A DNA stretch of 64,000 nt from Pontibacter anaerobius (GTDB taxonomy: Bacteria; Bacteroidota; Bacteroidia; Cytophagales; Hymenobacteraceae): positions 124,001 to 188,000 of the forward strand of contig NZ_JAPFQO010000003.1 of assembly GCF_026241195.1 (NCBI RefSeq). Direction: 5' to 3'. Made by a program: the position numbers and the translations under genes. The notes under the pieces are model-generated. The model ran no database searches. It had not been told where the DNA came from and was given only the letters and a program-made list of their open reading frames with translations. Positions 45,566-53,410 of this stretch are shown here, piece after piece; position 1 is the first letter of the stretch, and each line of letters starts with the position of its first letter.

Positions 45566-46333
45566 ATGAACAAGATACTGAAATACGTTTTCTACGACAT
45601 CATCCGGAACAAAATAGTGCTGGCCTATACCTTGTTCCTGCTGCTGCTTTCCATCGGTCTGTTTAACCTGGGCGGCAACCCTGACAAAGCCATACTCAGC
45701 CTCCTGAACCTGGTGCTGCTAACGGTGCCGCTCATAAGTATTGTATTCGCTACCACGCACTTTTACAACTCCTATGAGTTTATGGAGCTACTGGTGGCGC
45801 AGCCGATCAACCGCAAAAAGATCTTTTTGAGCGAGTACCTGGGCGTGGCTGGTTCGCTTTCGGGTGCATTTGTACTTGGCGTGGGCATGCCGGTGCTGCT
45901 TTTTGGGGCCAGCCTTACGGGGTTATACTTGTTGCTGACAGGCATTTTCATCACGTTCATTTTCGTGGCGATGGCGTTCCTGGCCTCTGTCATCACCCGC
46001 GATAAAGCCAAGGGCATTGGCATTGCGCTGCTGCTGTGGTTCTACTTTGCCCTAATCTACGACGGCATCGTGCTGTTCATACTTTATACTTTCAGCGATT
46101 ACCCGCTGGAGAATGCTACTCTTGCTCTTACAGCTTTAAACCCGGTTGACCTGGGCAGAATTATCGTGTTGCTGAACCTGGATGTATCGGCACTGATGGG
46201 GTATACCGGTGCGCTGTATAAAAGTATACTGGGTAGCCTGTGGAGCGTAGTCCTGGCGTTTGGCCTGCTGCTGCTGTGGGTGCTGGTGCCGTTTGTTAGC
46301 TCCAGAAGGATTTTTTCCAGGAGGGATCTATAG
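45566..46333 (+). CDS. nosY: NosY ABC-2 type membrane permease
   Basis: 255 aa with six hydrophobic segments, ABC-2 permease class. MNKILKYVFYDIIRNKIVLAY and PLISIVFATTHFYNSYEFMELLVAQPINRKK match NosY. It starts 3 nt after nosF and ends the cluster. Several TATACTT motifs lie within the coding sequence. Confidence 0.9.
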   Translation: MNKILKYVFYDIIRNKIVLAYTLFLLLLSIGLFNLGGNPDKAILSLLNLVLLTVPLISIVFATTHFYNSYEFMELLVAQPINRKKIFLSEYLGVAGSLSGAFVLGVGMPVLLFGASLTGLYLLLTGIFITFIFVAMAFLASVITRDKAKGIGIALLLWFYFALIYDGIVLFILYTFSDYPLENATLALTALNPVDLGRIIVLLNLDVSALMGYTGALYKSILGSLWSVVLAFGLLLLWVLVPFVSSRRIFSRRDL

Positions 46334-46383
46334 TATAAAATGCCTGCTGTGGTAGGATTATGAATTGGTGTTTCGATTTTTGG

Positions 46384-46416
46384 AAGCGCGGGGCTTAAGC
46401 CCCGCGCTTTTTTGTT
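46384..46416 (+). terminator. Intrinsic terminator after nosY
   Basis: AAGCGCGGGGCTT / AAGCCCCGCGCTT, a perfect 13-bp palindrome followed by TTTTGTTTT. Confidence 0.92.
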
Positions 46417-47381
46417 TTGGCGTGAATGCTGGTTTTGTGTAATAAGGCACCGAGGCCAACCACCCCTACCCCTCAGAGCGACGCTCGCTACCTTCGAACT
46501 CGCGTTCGCGGTAATCTAAGGAGGGGAGCCTGTAATGACTGATGTTGAAGTATAAGTTTCATGGCTGCTGGTATTTTCAGCAGAAGTATAAACCCACCCC
46601 TACCCCTCCCGAGAGGGGAGTTTTCCAGCAGACGATTACATCCCCCTGCCCCCTTCGAAGGGGGACTTGGCTGAAGCTCCGTTAGCGGGGGCTATCGCAA
46701 TGATTCCCAGTCTTTCCGTGGGGGTAGGGGCCTCCTATAAAGAGCGCCTTCGGAGCTTTTCGGTCCCGAAGGGATTGCAAAGCGACAGCGAGCAAAGAAA
46801 AGCTCCCAGCGCGATGCGGGAAGACGAGCCCTCCCGGGCTGGAGGGAGCCAAAGCCAGAGATGAAACGATAGGCAAGTAAGACTTAGGATCAGCAGTGGC
46901 TAGTAAGGATAGCTTGGCTCAGGTTGCAGAAAGCAGGGTCAATGGAAGTATAAGTATGCGGATTTGGAAATCCGCGGCAGAGAGGTTCCGGACAGGGATG
47001 TCTGGAACAGCAGCTAAAGAATAGCCAAAGCACATGTGTGGCTCTCCGAGCCAGTTGAGTTACAAACTCAACATCATAAAAGGGCACAAGTATAAATACT
47101 TGCGCCATAAGGGGAAGCCTTGCGCCAGAAGGGGAGGGGCAGCAGTTACTACCAAGTGTTAACTAAAGATGATAGGCAGTTATAAAGTATAATTGGAAAA
47201 TCTACCTCATAGCAAAACAGCAAACAGGCATCCTTTATAATGGCAATATTTAATTAAACCACCTTAAAATACATCTTTTCCGAAGCGAATACAGTATGTA
47301 TGGGTTAGTAGCAACCGCACTGTAAGCTGCTGCTCTTTAATTAGTTAAAGAGCCTGTTGCGTTACCTAACCCTGTCAGCCT
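46417..47381. repeat. Repeat-filled intergenic region upstream of the oxidase gene
   Basis: No credible gene in ~1 kb. At 46460-46860 lie several C-rich palindromic units (46590-46665 is the clearest: CCCACCCCTACCCCTCCC with GAGAGGGGAG, then CCCCCTTCGAAGGGGG). At 46950-47110 at least five short hairpins stand in a row: GCGGATTT-GGA-AATCCGC, GTTCC.GACA with GTCTGGAAC, GGCTC-TCC-GAGCC, GTTGAGTT-ACA-AACTCAAC, CAAGTATAAATACTTG. 47110-47381 is AT-rich and should hold the promoter. Confidence 0.7.
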
Positions 47382-49202
47382 ATGGCCACTACTGATATTA
47401 CCCCTAGCGGCGTGCATCCGGTACACGAGGAGCACGAGCACCACGAACAGAGTTTTATCGAGAAGTACATTTTCAGCCAGGACCACAAAACCATCGCCAA
47501 ACAGTACCTGCTCACGGGCATTTTCTGGGCCTTTATTGGTAGCTTCCTGTCGGTGCTGTTCCGGTTGCAACTGGGCTGGCCCGAGGCTACGTTTACCTTC
47601 CTGGAACCCATACTGGGCGGCTGGATCGAGAACGGGAAGTTGAACCCGGAGTTCTACCTGGCGCTGGTTACCATGCACGGCACCATTATGGTGTTCTTTG
47701 TGCTAACGGCAGGACTGAGCGGCACTTTCAGTAACTTCCTGATACCGCTGCAGATCGGTGCCCGCGACATGGCATCCGGCTTTATGAATATGCTGTCGTA
47801 CTGGATATTCTTTCTCTCCAGCGTCATCATGTTCTGGTCCCTTTTTATTGATACCGGCCCTGCTGCCGGCGGCTGGACGGTTTACCCGCCGCTAAGTGTG
47901 TTGCCTGAGGCCATTCAGGGCTCCGCCGCAGGGATGAGTTTGTGGCTGATTTCGATGGCGCTGTTTATTGTGTCCACGTTGCTGGGCGGTATAAATTACA
48001 TTACCACGGTGTTTAACCTCAGAACCAAAGGCATGTCTATGTCGAAGTTGCCGCTTACGATCTGGGCGTTTTTTCTGACAGCGATTGTGGGGCTGCTTTC
48101 GTTTCCTGTGCTCTTTTCAGCTGCTATACTGCTGATCTTTGACCGTAGTTTTGGTACCAGTTTCTTCCTGTCGGATATCTACATTGCCGGGCAGGCGCTG
48201 ACCAACACTGGCGGCAGCCCCATACTTTTCCAGCACCTGTTCTGGTTCCTGGGCCACCCCGAGGTATACATCGTGATCATGCCTGCCTTCGGTATCACGT
48301 CTGAGGTTATTGCTACCAACGCCCGCAAGCCTATCTTCGGTTACCGGGCCATGATCGGCTCACTGATGGGCATCTCCGTACTTTCGATTGTAGTGTGGGC
48401 GCACCATATGTTCGTGTCTGGTATGAACCCTTTTCTGGGCTCTGTATTTATGTTTCTGACGTTGATCATTGCGGTGCCATCGGCGGTGAAAGTGTTTAAC
48501 TGGCTGGCTACACTGTGGCGCGGCAACATACGTTTTACAGCGGCCATGCTCTTCGCCATTGGTTTTGTATCTATTTTTATCTCCGGAGGGCTAACGGGTA
48601 TTGTGCTGGGCAACTCCTCGCTGGACATACAGGTGCACGATACATACTTTGTGGTGGCGCACTTCCATATGGTGATGGGAGCGGCGGCTTTCTTCGGGAT
48701 GTTCTGCGGCGTGTACCACTGGTTCCCGAAAATGTTTGGCCGCATGATGGATGAGAAACTGGGCTTCCTGCACTTCTGGCTCACCTTTTTGTCGGTATAC
48801 CTGGTGTTCCTGCCGATGCATTACATTGGCATTGCGGGCTTCCCGAGAAGGTATTACAACTGGACGGGTTTTGAGGCCTTCAACACCTTTACAGACCTGA
48901 ACACTTTTATCAGCATTGCGGCTATACTTGGTTTCTTTGCGCAGTTCGTCTTCCTGTTTAACTTCCTGTACAGCATCTGGCGGGGCCGCAGGGCTACGCC
49001 TAACCCATGGCACTCCAACACGCTGGAGTGGACTACGCCCGTGAAGCCGGGGCATGGAAACTGGCCAGGCGAGCTGCCTGTAGTGTACCGCTGGCCTTAC
49101 GATTACAGCAAACCGGGAGCCGCGGAAGATTATATCCCGCAGACAGTTCCTTTCTCCGAAACAATGTCATCCAACCTGCCCCACGATCGGGATCCTGATT
49201 AA
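47382..49202 (+). CDS. ctaD: Haem-copper cytochrome oxidase subunit I (orphan)
   Basis: 606 aa, twelve or more helices, A-type oxidase core. Ligands are visible: the low-spin haem His in VTMHGTIMVFF; CuB His and cross-linked Tyr in GHPEVYIVIMPAFG; the two His of VWAHHMF; and haem His in DTYFVVAHFHMVMG. A His-rich N-terminus (HPVHEEHEHHEQ) precedes helix 1. No subunit II, III or assembly gene is adjacent, which is unusual. It may pair with subunits elsewhere or serve as a second oxidase. Its position beside the nos genes may reflect low-oxygen regulation; this is inference. Confidence 0.93.
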   Translation: MATTDITPSGVHPVHEEHEHHEQSFIEKYIFSQDHKTIAKQYLLTGIFWAFIGSFLSVLFRLQLGWPEATFTFLEPILGGWIENGKLNPEFYLALVTMHGTIMVFFVLTAGLSGTFSNFLIPLQIGARDMASGFMNMLSYWIFFLSSVIMFWSLFIDTGPAAGGWTVYPPLSVLPEAIQGSAAGMSLWLISMALFIVSTLLGGINYITTVFNLRTKGMSMSKLPLTIWAFFLTAIVGLLSFPVLFSAAILLIFDRSFGTSFFLSDIYIAGQALTNTGGSPILFQHLFWFLGHPEVYIVIMPAFGITSEVIATNARKPIFGYRAMIGSLMGISVLSIVVWAHHMFVSGMNPFLGSVFMFLTLIIAVPSAVKVFNWLATLWRGNIRFTAAMLFAIGFVSIFISGGLTGIVLGNSSLDIQVHDTYFVVAHFHMVMGAAAFFGMFCGVYHWFPKMFGRMMDEKLGFLHFWLTFLSVYLVFLPMHYIGIAGFPRRYYNWTGFEAFNTFTDLNTFISIAAILGFFAQFVFLFNFLYSIWRGRRATPNPWHSNTLEWTTPVKPGHGNWPGELPVVYRWPYDYSKPGAAEDYIPQTVPFSETMSSNLPHDRDPD

Positions 49203-49220
49203 CCAACAGCGGTAAGAAAA

Positions 49221-49264
49221 AACAGAGAGCCGGGGCTAAAACAACCCCCGGCTCTCTGTTTTTA
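49221..49264. terminator. Bidirectional terminator between oxidase and proline dehydrogenase
   Basis: 15-bp perfect stem AACAGAGAGCCGGGG / CCCCGGCTCTCTGTT with a 10-nt loop, T run on the plus strand and A run on the left for the minus strand. Confidence 0.92.
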
Positions 49265-49283
49265 TACTTATAAGTGGCATAAA

Positions 49284-50483
49284 TTAAAGTTTGCGTCTGC
49301 GCATCTCCTTCTGCAGCAGCACCAGTTCCCGGCCCATCTGCCCTGCGATGGATGTATTTTCCTCAGCCCTCCGGATCAGGTAAGGTACGGCAGTTGCCAC
49401 ATCCCCGTAGGGCAGGTACTTGGAGGCATTGTACCCGGCAGCAGCCAGGTTGTAGGTCAGGTTATCGCTCATGCCGTAGAGCTGCGAAAAATGGATACGA
49501 TCCCGGTGGTTGCTGATGTTATCCTGTCGTATGCGCTTGGTCAGGTACGTGATGCTTTGCTCGTTGTGGGTGGCAGCGCAGAGTTCCACGCGGTGCAGGT
49601 TGTCCAGGCAAATGTCAATGGCCTCGTTAAAACTTTTGTCTGAGTCTGCTTTTCGGGTGAAGACGGGGCACGGGTAACCTTGTGCTTCTGCCCGGTTCTG
49701 CTCTTTCTCCAGGTATGCTCCGCGCACGATCTTGATGCCAAGTATAACCGGCTCGTTTTCGAAGCGGCGCAGGCAGGCCTTCAGGTAAGCAACCCGGTCG
49801 GTGCGGTACATTTGCAGGGTATTGAATACCACAGCCCGCTCTTTGTTGTAGCGGCGCATCATTTCCTCTGCCAGTTCATCCACAGGGTTTTGCAGCCAGC
49901 TTTCCTCGGCATCAATGTATACTGTAATGTCAGCCTCAGCCGCTGCACGGCAAATCTCGTCCAGGCGGGCTTCTGTTCTGGCAAACGCTTTTTGCTCCTC
50001 AGGGCTTAGGTTCTGCTTTAGGTGCAGTTTTTCATAAATGCTGTTGTGGCCGATGCCGGTCAGCTTTACACTGATGCAGGAAAAACCCCTGGTATCGCCG
50101 GCCAACGCAATGTTGCGCAGCACCTCATCCCGAACAGCATCAAATCCTGGTTCTGTGTCCTGTGCCTCTGCGGCATAGTCTAAAACGGTTTGCACCCGGG
50201 CGGCGGCCAGCTTCTGCACCACCTGTTGCGCCTCTTGCACGGTTTCGCCCCCGCAGAAGTGCCTGTAGAGGGTATTCCGGATCAAGGGTTTTATGGGCAG
50301 ACCTAACCGCAGGGCCAATATGGTGGCCATTCCGCCCGCTTTTACCAAGGCTGGCATGCCCATCATATTAAAGAGCCAGTAAGCCAGCTTCATCTCACTG
50401 TCAGTCTTGTTGCAGAAGGTTACCTGCAGGTTGTCCGGATCAAACTGTCCGGGTGTATGTAGGGAGGCAGTAGTTTGTGCCAT
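49284..50483 (-). CDS. Proline dehydrogenase
   Basis: 399 aa, the monofunctional proline dehydrogenase of Bacteroidota rather than the long bifunctional PutA. FAD-barrel features: FSCISVKLTGIG, YIDAEESWLQNPVDE, NTLQMYRTDR, GIKIVRGAYLEKEQNRA and the C-terminal FSQLYGMSDNLTYNLA with YLIRRAEENTSI (substrate-binding RR..E). It oxidises proline to pyrroline-5-carboxylate at the membrane face, passing electrons to quinone. The second enzyme (P5C dehydrogenase) is not here. Confidence 0.93.
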   Translation of the reverse strand: MAQTTASLHTPGQFDPDNLQVTFCNKTDSEMKLAYWLFNMMGMPALVKAGGMATILALRLGLPIKPLIRNTLYRHFCGGETVQEAQQVVQKLAAARVQTVLDYAAEAQDTEPGFDAVRDEVLRNIALAGDTRGFSCISVKLTGIGHNSIYEKLHLKQNLSPEEQKAFARTEARLDEICRAAAEADITVYIDAEESWLQNPVDELAEEMMRRYNKERAVVFNTLQMYRTDRVAYLKACLRRFENEPVILGIKIVRGAYLEKEQNRAEAQGYPCPVFTRKADSDKSFNEAIDICLDNLHRVELCAATHNEQSITYLTKRIRQDNISNHRDRIHFSQLYGMSDNLTYNLAAAGYNASKYLPYGDVATAVPYLIRRAEENTSIAGQMGRELVLLQKEMRRRKL

Positions 50484-50673
50484 ATTTTTAAGTATTAAGT
50501 TGTTCTCATTCCCAGACTTTGGCTACCCCTGTGTTCGTAAACTCCCTGAATAAGTTGTTCCTGACATAAAGAGTAAATTGTATTATTTCAATTTTATGGA
50601 AGCTGAAGCCTTAAATCCTGTTTAAAAGTATAAATAGAAAGTATACAGATGAATGTGTTTGATCAGCAGCATA

Positions 50674-50689
50674 AATGACTTGTATCATT
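50674..50689. promoter_or_regulatory. CRP/FNR-type dyad, distal site
   Basis: AATGACTTGTATCATT: one arm deviation from AATGAC-N4-GTCATT. Centre about 111 bp upstream of the predicted start point. Confidence 0.5.
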
Positions 50690-50742
50690 GCACATCCGGG
50701 GCGCGGAAGTAACTGATCCGAATAGTAAAAAGAAAAGACAGA

Positions 50743-50758
50743 AGTGATCAATATCATT
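50743..50758. promoter_or_regulatory. CRP/FNR-type dyad, proximal site
   Basis: AGTGATCAATATCATT, a weaker match. Its centre lies about 42 bp upstream of the start predicted from the -7 box at 50780, the classic class II activator position. Confidence 0.5.
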
Positions 50759-50779
50759 TTATGAGTGATAGGGTTGGGC

Positions 50780-50787
50780 TACGTTTG
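50780..50787 (+). promoter_or_regulatory. -7 box of the thioredoxin-like gene
   Basis: TACGTTTG, an exact match to TAnnTTTG, 21 nt before the ATG at 50808. Confidence 0.6.
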
Positions 50788-50807
50788 TATAAACAAATGA
50801 TAAACGT

Positions 50808-51431
50808 ATGAACACTCTGACTATAACAACTACGCAACTGGTAAACCCGATGACCTACCAGGATTTTAAAGCGCTCTCAGAAGAACTGGTGGCCCAAAAC
50901 AAGACCTCTGGCGAGGAGCAGAGCGAGCAAAGAATTGGCTTTACGAAACTGAACCAGCAGCGCATGAAGCGCGTGGAGAAACAATTTGTTTTGCAGCCTG
51001 AGCTAAAAGAGTTGCTGGAGCAGAACCAGCAGACCTGGAAATGGATGATAATGGTAGAATCGTGGTGCGGCGACGGAGCCCAACTGCTGCCTGCTATTGC
51101 CGCCATCGCCGAAGAGGCTCCGAATGTAGAGTTGACCGTGCTGCTGCGCGACGAGAACCCGGCCCTGATGGAAACCTGCCTCACCAACGGCAGCCGCGCC
51201 ATTCCAAAGCTGCTCTGCATAGACGCAGAAACAGAGGAGCGTGTTTTTACCTGGGGGCCGCGCCCGGCTGCTATTCAGGAGCAGGTAAAGCAGCTGAAGG
51301 CCGAGAAACCGGACGTAAGCCATGATGAGCTGGTGCAGCAGATACAGCTTTGGTACGCCAAAGACCGCAGCCAGTCGCTGCAACAGGACCTGGTGCAGGT
51401 GCTTCAGGAAGTGCTGTCGCTGGAAGTGTAA
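50808..51431 (+). CDS. Thioredoxin-like protein with single active-site Cys
   Basis: 207 aa. An internal ATG at 50850 (MTYQDFKALSEEL) is a possible start. The central part is a thioredoxin fold: WMIMVESWCGDGAQLLP with Trp86-Cys87-Gly88-Asp89, so only the N-terminal Cys of the usual CxxC is present, then VELTVLLRDENPALM and the cis-Pro region SRAIPKLLCID. This monothiol form could bind or reduce nitrosothiols or mixed disulfides. Preceded by two nitrogen-oxide-type dyads and followed by a His-rich membrane protein and a truncated haemoglobin, it probably belongs to the nitrosative stress response. Function otherwise unproven. Confidence 0.82.
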   Translation: MNTLTITTTQLVNPMTYQDFKALSEELVAQNKTSGEEQSEQRIGFTKLNQQRMKRVEKQFVLQPELKELLEQNQQTWKWMIMVESWCGDGAQLLPAIAAIAEEAPNVELTVLLRDENPALMETCLTNGSRAIPKLLCIDAETEERVFTWGPRPAAIQEQVKQLKAEKPDVSHDELVQQIQLWYAKDRSQSLQQDLVQVLQEVLSLEV

Positions 51432-51444
51432 ATCCCGTATCTTT

Positions 51445-51511
51445 AAACTGCCTCTCTAAGAAGGTCTAAAACTTAAGTAAGGGTTTTGGACAACAGGGAG
51501 GCAGTTTTTTA
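51445..51511 (+). terminator. Long-loop terminator after the thioredoxin-like gene
   Basis: AAACTGCCTC (51445-51454) pairs with GAGGCAGTTT (51498-51507), followed by TTTT; the 43-nt loop is long. Just after it, GTATAAGTATAAGTATAAG stands at 51514-51532, three tandem copies of the common motif. Confidence 0.6.
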
Positions 51512-51534
51512 TTGTATAAGTATAAGTATAAGCC

Positions 51535-52857
51535 ATGCCCTTAACCACAGAAATCCACTTTAACAATAGCCGCTGGCGGCTACCGCTGCTGTCTGCGTTG
51601 CTTAGCCTGGTGGTTATCGCGCTGCTGGGTTTGCTGCTGCGCTGGATGTTTGTGGCACCTGTGGCGGGACTAAACTATAAGTACCTGCTGCACGCCCACT
51701 CGCATGTGGCGTTGCTGGGTTGGCTGTACCCGGTGCTTTTCATTACGCTGTTGCAGGCCTATTTGCCTCTGGTAATTAGGAATAAGAAAGTATACTTTTG
51801 GCAGTTCTGGCTGGCGCAGGCGACGGTATTAGGTATGCTGCTCAGTTTCCCGGTGCAGGGGTATGGGGCGGTCTCCATTACCTTCTCCACAGCCCATATC
51901 TTGCTCAGCTACTGGTTTATAGTTCGTTTCCTGAAAGATGCGAAGGCGAGTAAGGTTGGCAATGAAAGCCATAGTTTGTCCTTCCGGTTGGTGAAGGCGG
52001 CCTTATTTTTCCTGGCCCTGTCCTCGCTGGGGCCGTTGGCAATGGGGCCGATTATGGCTACCGGGCACAGCGGTTCGGAACTATACTACAACGCCATCTA
52101 CTTTTACCTACACTTCCTGTACAACGGCTGGTTTACGTTCGCGGTGCTGGGCTTGCTGTTCTGGCTACTGGAGAAGTATAAAGTCAACCTTAACCAAAAG
52201 CATAGTTTGCTGTTTTGCAGGCTGATGTTCTGGGCCTGCCTGCCGGCTTACCTGCTTTCGGTGCTCTGGATAAAGCCCGTGGCCATAGTTTACATTGCTG
52301 GCGGGGCGGCAGCTTTGATGCAGGTGTTTGCGCTTGGTTTGCTTGCCTGGTTGCTGTGGCCATTACGAAAGCAGGTTTATACTTTGTTCAGTGTTTGGGG
52401 GCAGGCCTTGTTTATACTTGCTGCGCTGGCATTTATACTTAAAACACTGATGCAGTTCGCCACCGCCTTCCCCTACATGGCCGACCTGGCGTACAGGCTT
52501 CGCTTCTTTATCATCGGTTATCTGCACCTGGTGCTGATCGGGTTTGTGAGCTTTTTTATACTTGCCTTTTTAGCGCAGCAGCGTTGGGTGAGCTTTAAAC
52601 AAACTATAAGCCGATGGGGAATGGGGCTGTTTATACTTGCGTTTATGGCCAGCGAGGCGCTGCTTTTCGGACAAGGCTTATTTTACTGGCTTGGCTTCGG
52701 CGCTATCTCCAACTATAACGAGCTGCTGTTTGGGGTAAGTATACTTTTGCCGATAGGCATTTTGCTGTTCTTTCTGGCGCAATTAAAACACCGACCTCAC
52801 AGTGTCTCCCAGACCTGTGAGCGACTTGATAGCTACGCAGCAACTACAAAAAATTAG
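51535..52857 (+). CDS. Polytopic His-rich membrane protein (haem-copper/NO-related?)
   Basis: 440 aa with about twelve helices. I do not recognise a named family. Motifs of note: LLHAHSHVALLGWLYPVLF (three His in six residues at a helix start), TAHILLSYWF, ATGHSGSELYYN and YLHFLYNGWFTFAVLG. The LHAH plus Gly-Trp pattern recurs in the membrane protein at 59431 (LKLHAHIGMAGWF). Such helix-end His pairs suggest haem or metal ligands, as in the haem-copper/NorB superfamily, but no full ligand set is evident. Neighbours are thioredoxin-like and truncated haemoglobin genes. At least seven TATACTT motifs are embedded in its codons. Confidence 0.7.
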   Translation: MPLTTEIHFNNSRWRLPLLSALLSLVVIALLGLLLRWMFVAPVAGLNYKYLLHAHSHVALLGWLYPVLFITLLQAYLPLVIRNKKVYFWQFWLAQATVLGMLLSFPVQGYGAVSITFSTAHILLSYWFIVRFLKDAKASKVGNESHSLSFRLVKAALFFLALSSLGPLAMGPIMATGHSGSELYYNAIYFYLHFLYNGWFTFAVLGLLFWLLEKYKVNLNQKHSLLFCRLMFWACLPAYLLSVLWIKPVAIVYIAGGAAALMQVFALGLLAWLLWPLRKQVYTLFSVWGQALFILAALAFILKTLMQFATAFPYMADLAYRLRFFIIGYLHLVLIGFVSFFILAFLAQQRWVSFKQTISRWGMGLFILAFMASEALLFGQGLFYWLGFGAISNYNELLFGVSILLPIGILLFFLAQLKHRPHSVSQTCERLDSYAATTKN

Positions 52858-52895
52858 GTGCTCATAGGTTGTAAAAATGCTGAGAGGTCTTTGGT

Positions 52896-53290
52896 TTACA
52901 GGATCGTTCTGCCGCTGTTCTTCTTGTAGTACGCGATCTTGGAGGCAAACATATCGGCCATTTTCTCGGCCCGCCACTTTGCTTCGGCGGCTTTTTTACC
53001 GGTAAAGAGTTCGTCAATAGTCGTGAAGAACAGCACAAGCCACCGCTCGAAGTGTTCGGCGCCTACCGGCAAGGCGATATGTTTGGCGCCTGGTCTGCCC
53101 TGGTAAGTTGGCTCATATAACAGTACGGTTTGCCAGAAGCTGTACATCGTTTCCAGGTGCTTCGGCCAGCGGTCCTGTATCCTCTCCTCAAACACCGGCC
53201 CCAGCAGTTATCGGCCCGAACGCGGGTGTAAAAGGTGTCTACCAGCAGCTTGATATCGTCTAAGGTAAGTATGTCTTTTTGCTGTGTCAT
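52896..53290 (-). pseudogene. Group III truncated haemoglobin with a frameshift
   Basis: Two overlapping frames together give one ~131-aa trHb. The first is MTQQKDILTLDDIKLLVDTFYTRVRADN and the second runs LLGPVFEERIQDRWPKHLETM, FWQTVLLYEPTYQGRPGAKH, LPVGAEHFERWLVLF. The break is at about 53208-53212, where GATAACTGCTGG would need one more C (AACCTGCTG) to keep frame. The proximal His (HFERW) and B/E-helix residues are otherwise intact, so this is a recent mutation or a sequencing error. An intact copy would bind O2/NO. It follows nrdJ on the same strand. Confidence 0.85.
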
Positions 53291-53317
53291 AGTGTAAAGT
53301 TAAGTCAGAATCAGGAT

Positions 53318-53406
53318 TACCTCCCCCTAACCCCCTCCTAAAAACAGGAGGGGGAATTTTGCTTAACTCTCTCCCCTGTTTTTAGGAGAGGGCTGGGGAG
53401 GGGTTA
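53318..53406. repeat. C-rich palindromic repeat, copy A (between nrdJ and trHb)
   Basis: About 88 bp built of two hairpins, CCCCCTCCT-aaaaac-AGGAGGGGG and CTCTCCCCTG...AGGAGAGG, with ends TTACCTCCCCCTAACC and GGGGAGGGGTTA. Nearly identical to the reverse complement of 58003-58090. Confidence 0.88.
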
Positions 53407-53410
53407 TACC

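Larger units (their letters stand above)
50484..50807. promoter_or_regulatory. Divergent control region, proline dehydrogenase / thioredoxin-like gene
   Basis: 324 bp without a gene. It contains AAGTATAA motifs (50627, 50639), two dyads of the AATGAC-N4-GTCATT type, and an exact TAnnTTTG -7 box at 50780. The dyads lie nearer the thioredoxin-like gene. Confidence 0.6.

Noticed and set aside
46384..46409. tRNA-like stem after nosY
   Set aside because: A plain palindrome with T run; no cloverleaf, so a terminator.
46667..46864. 65-codon frame in the repeat region
   Set aside because: Composed of palindromic repeat sequence.
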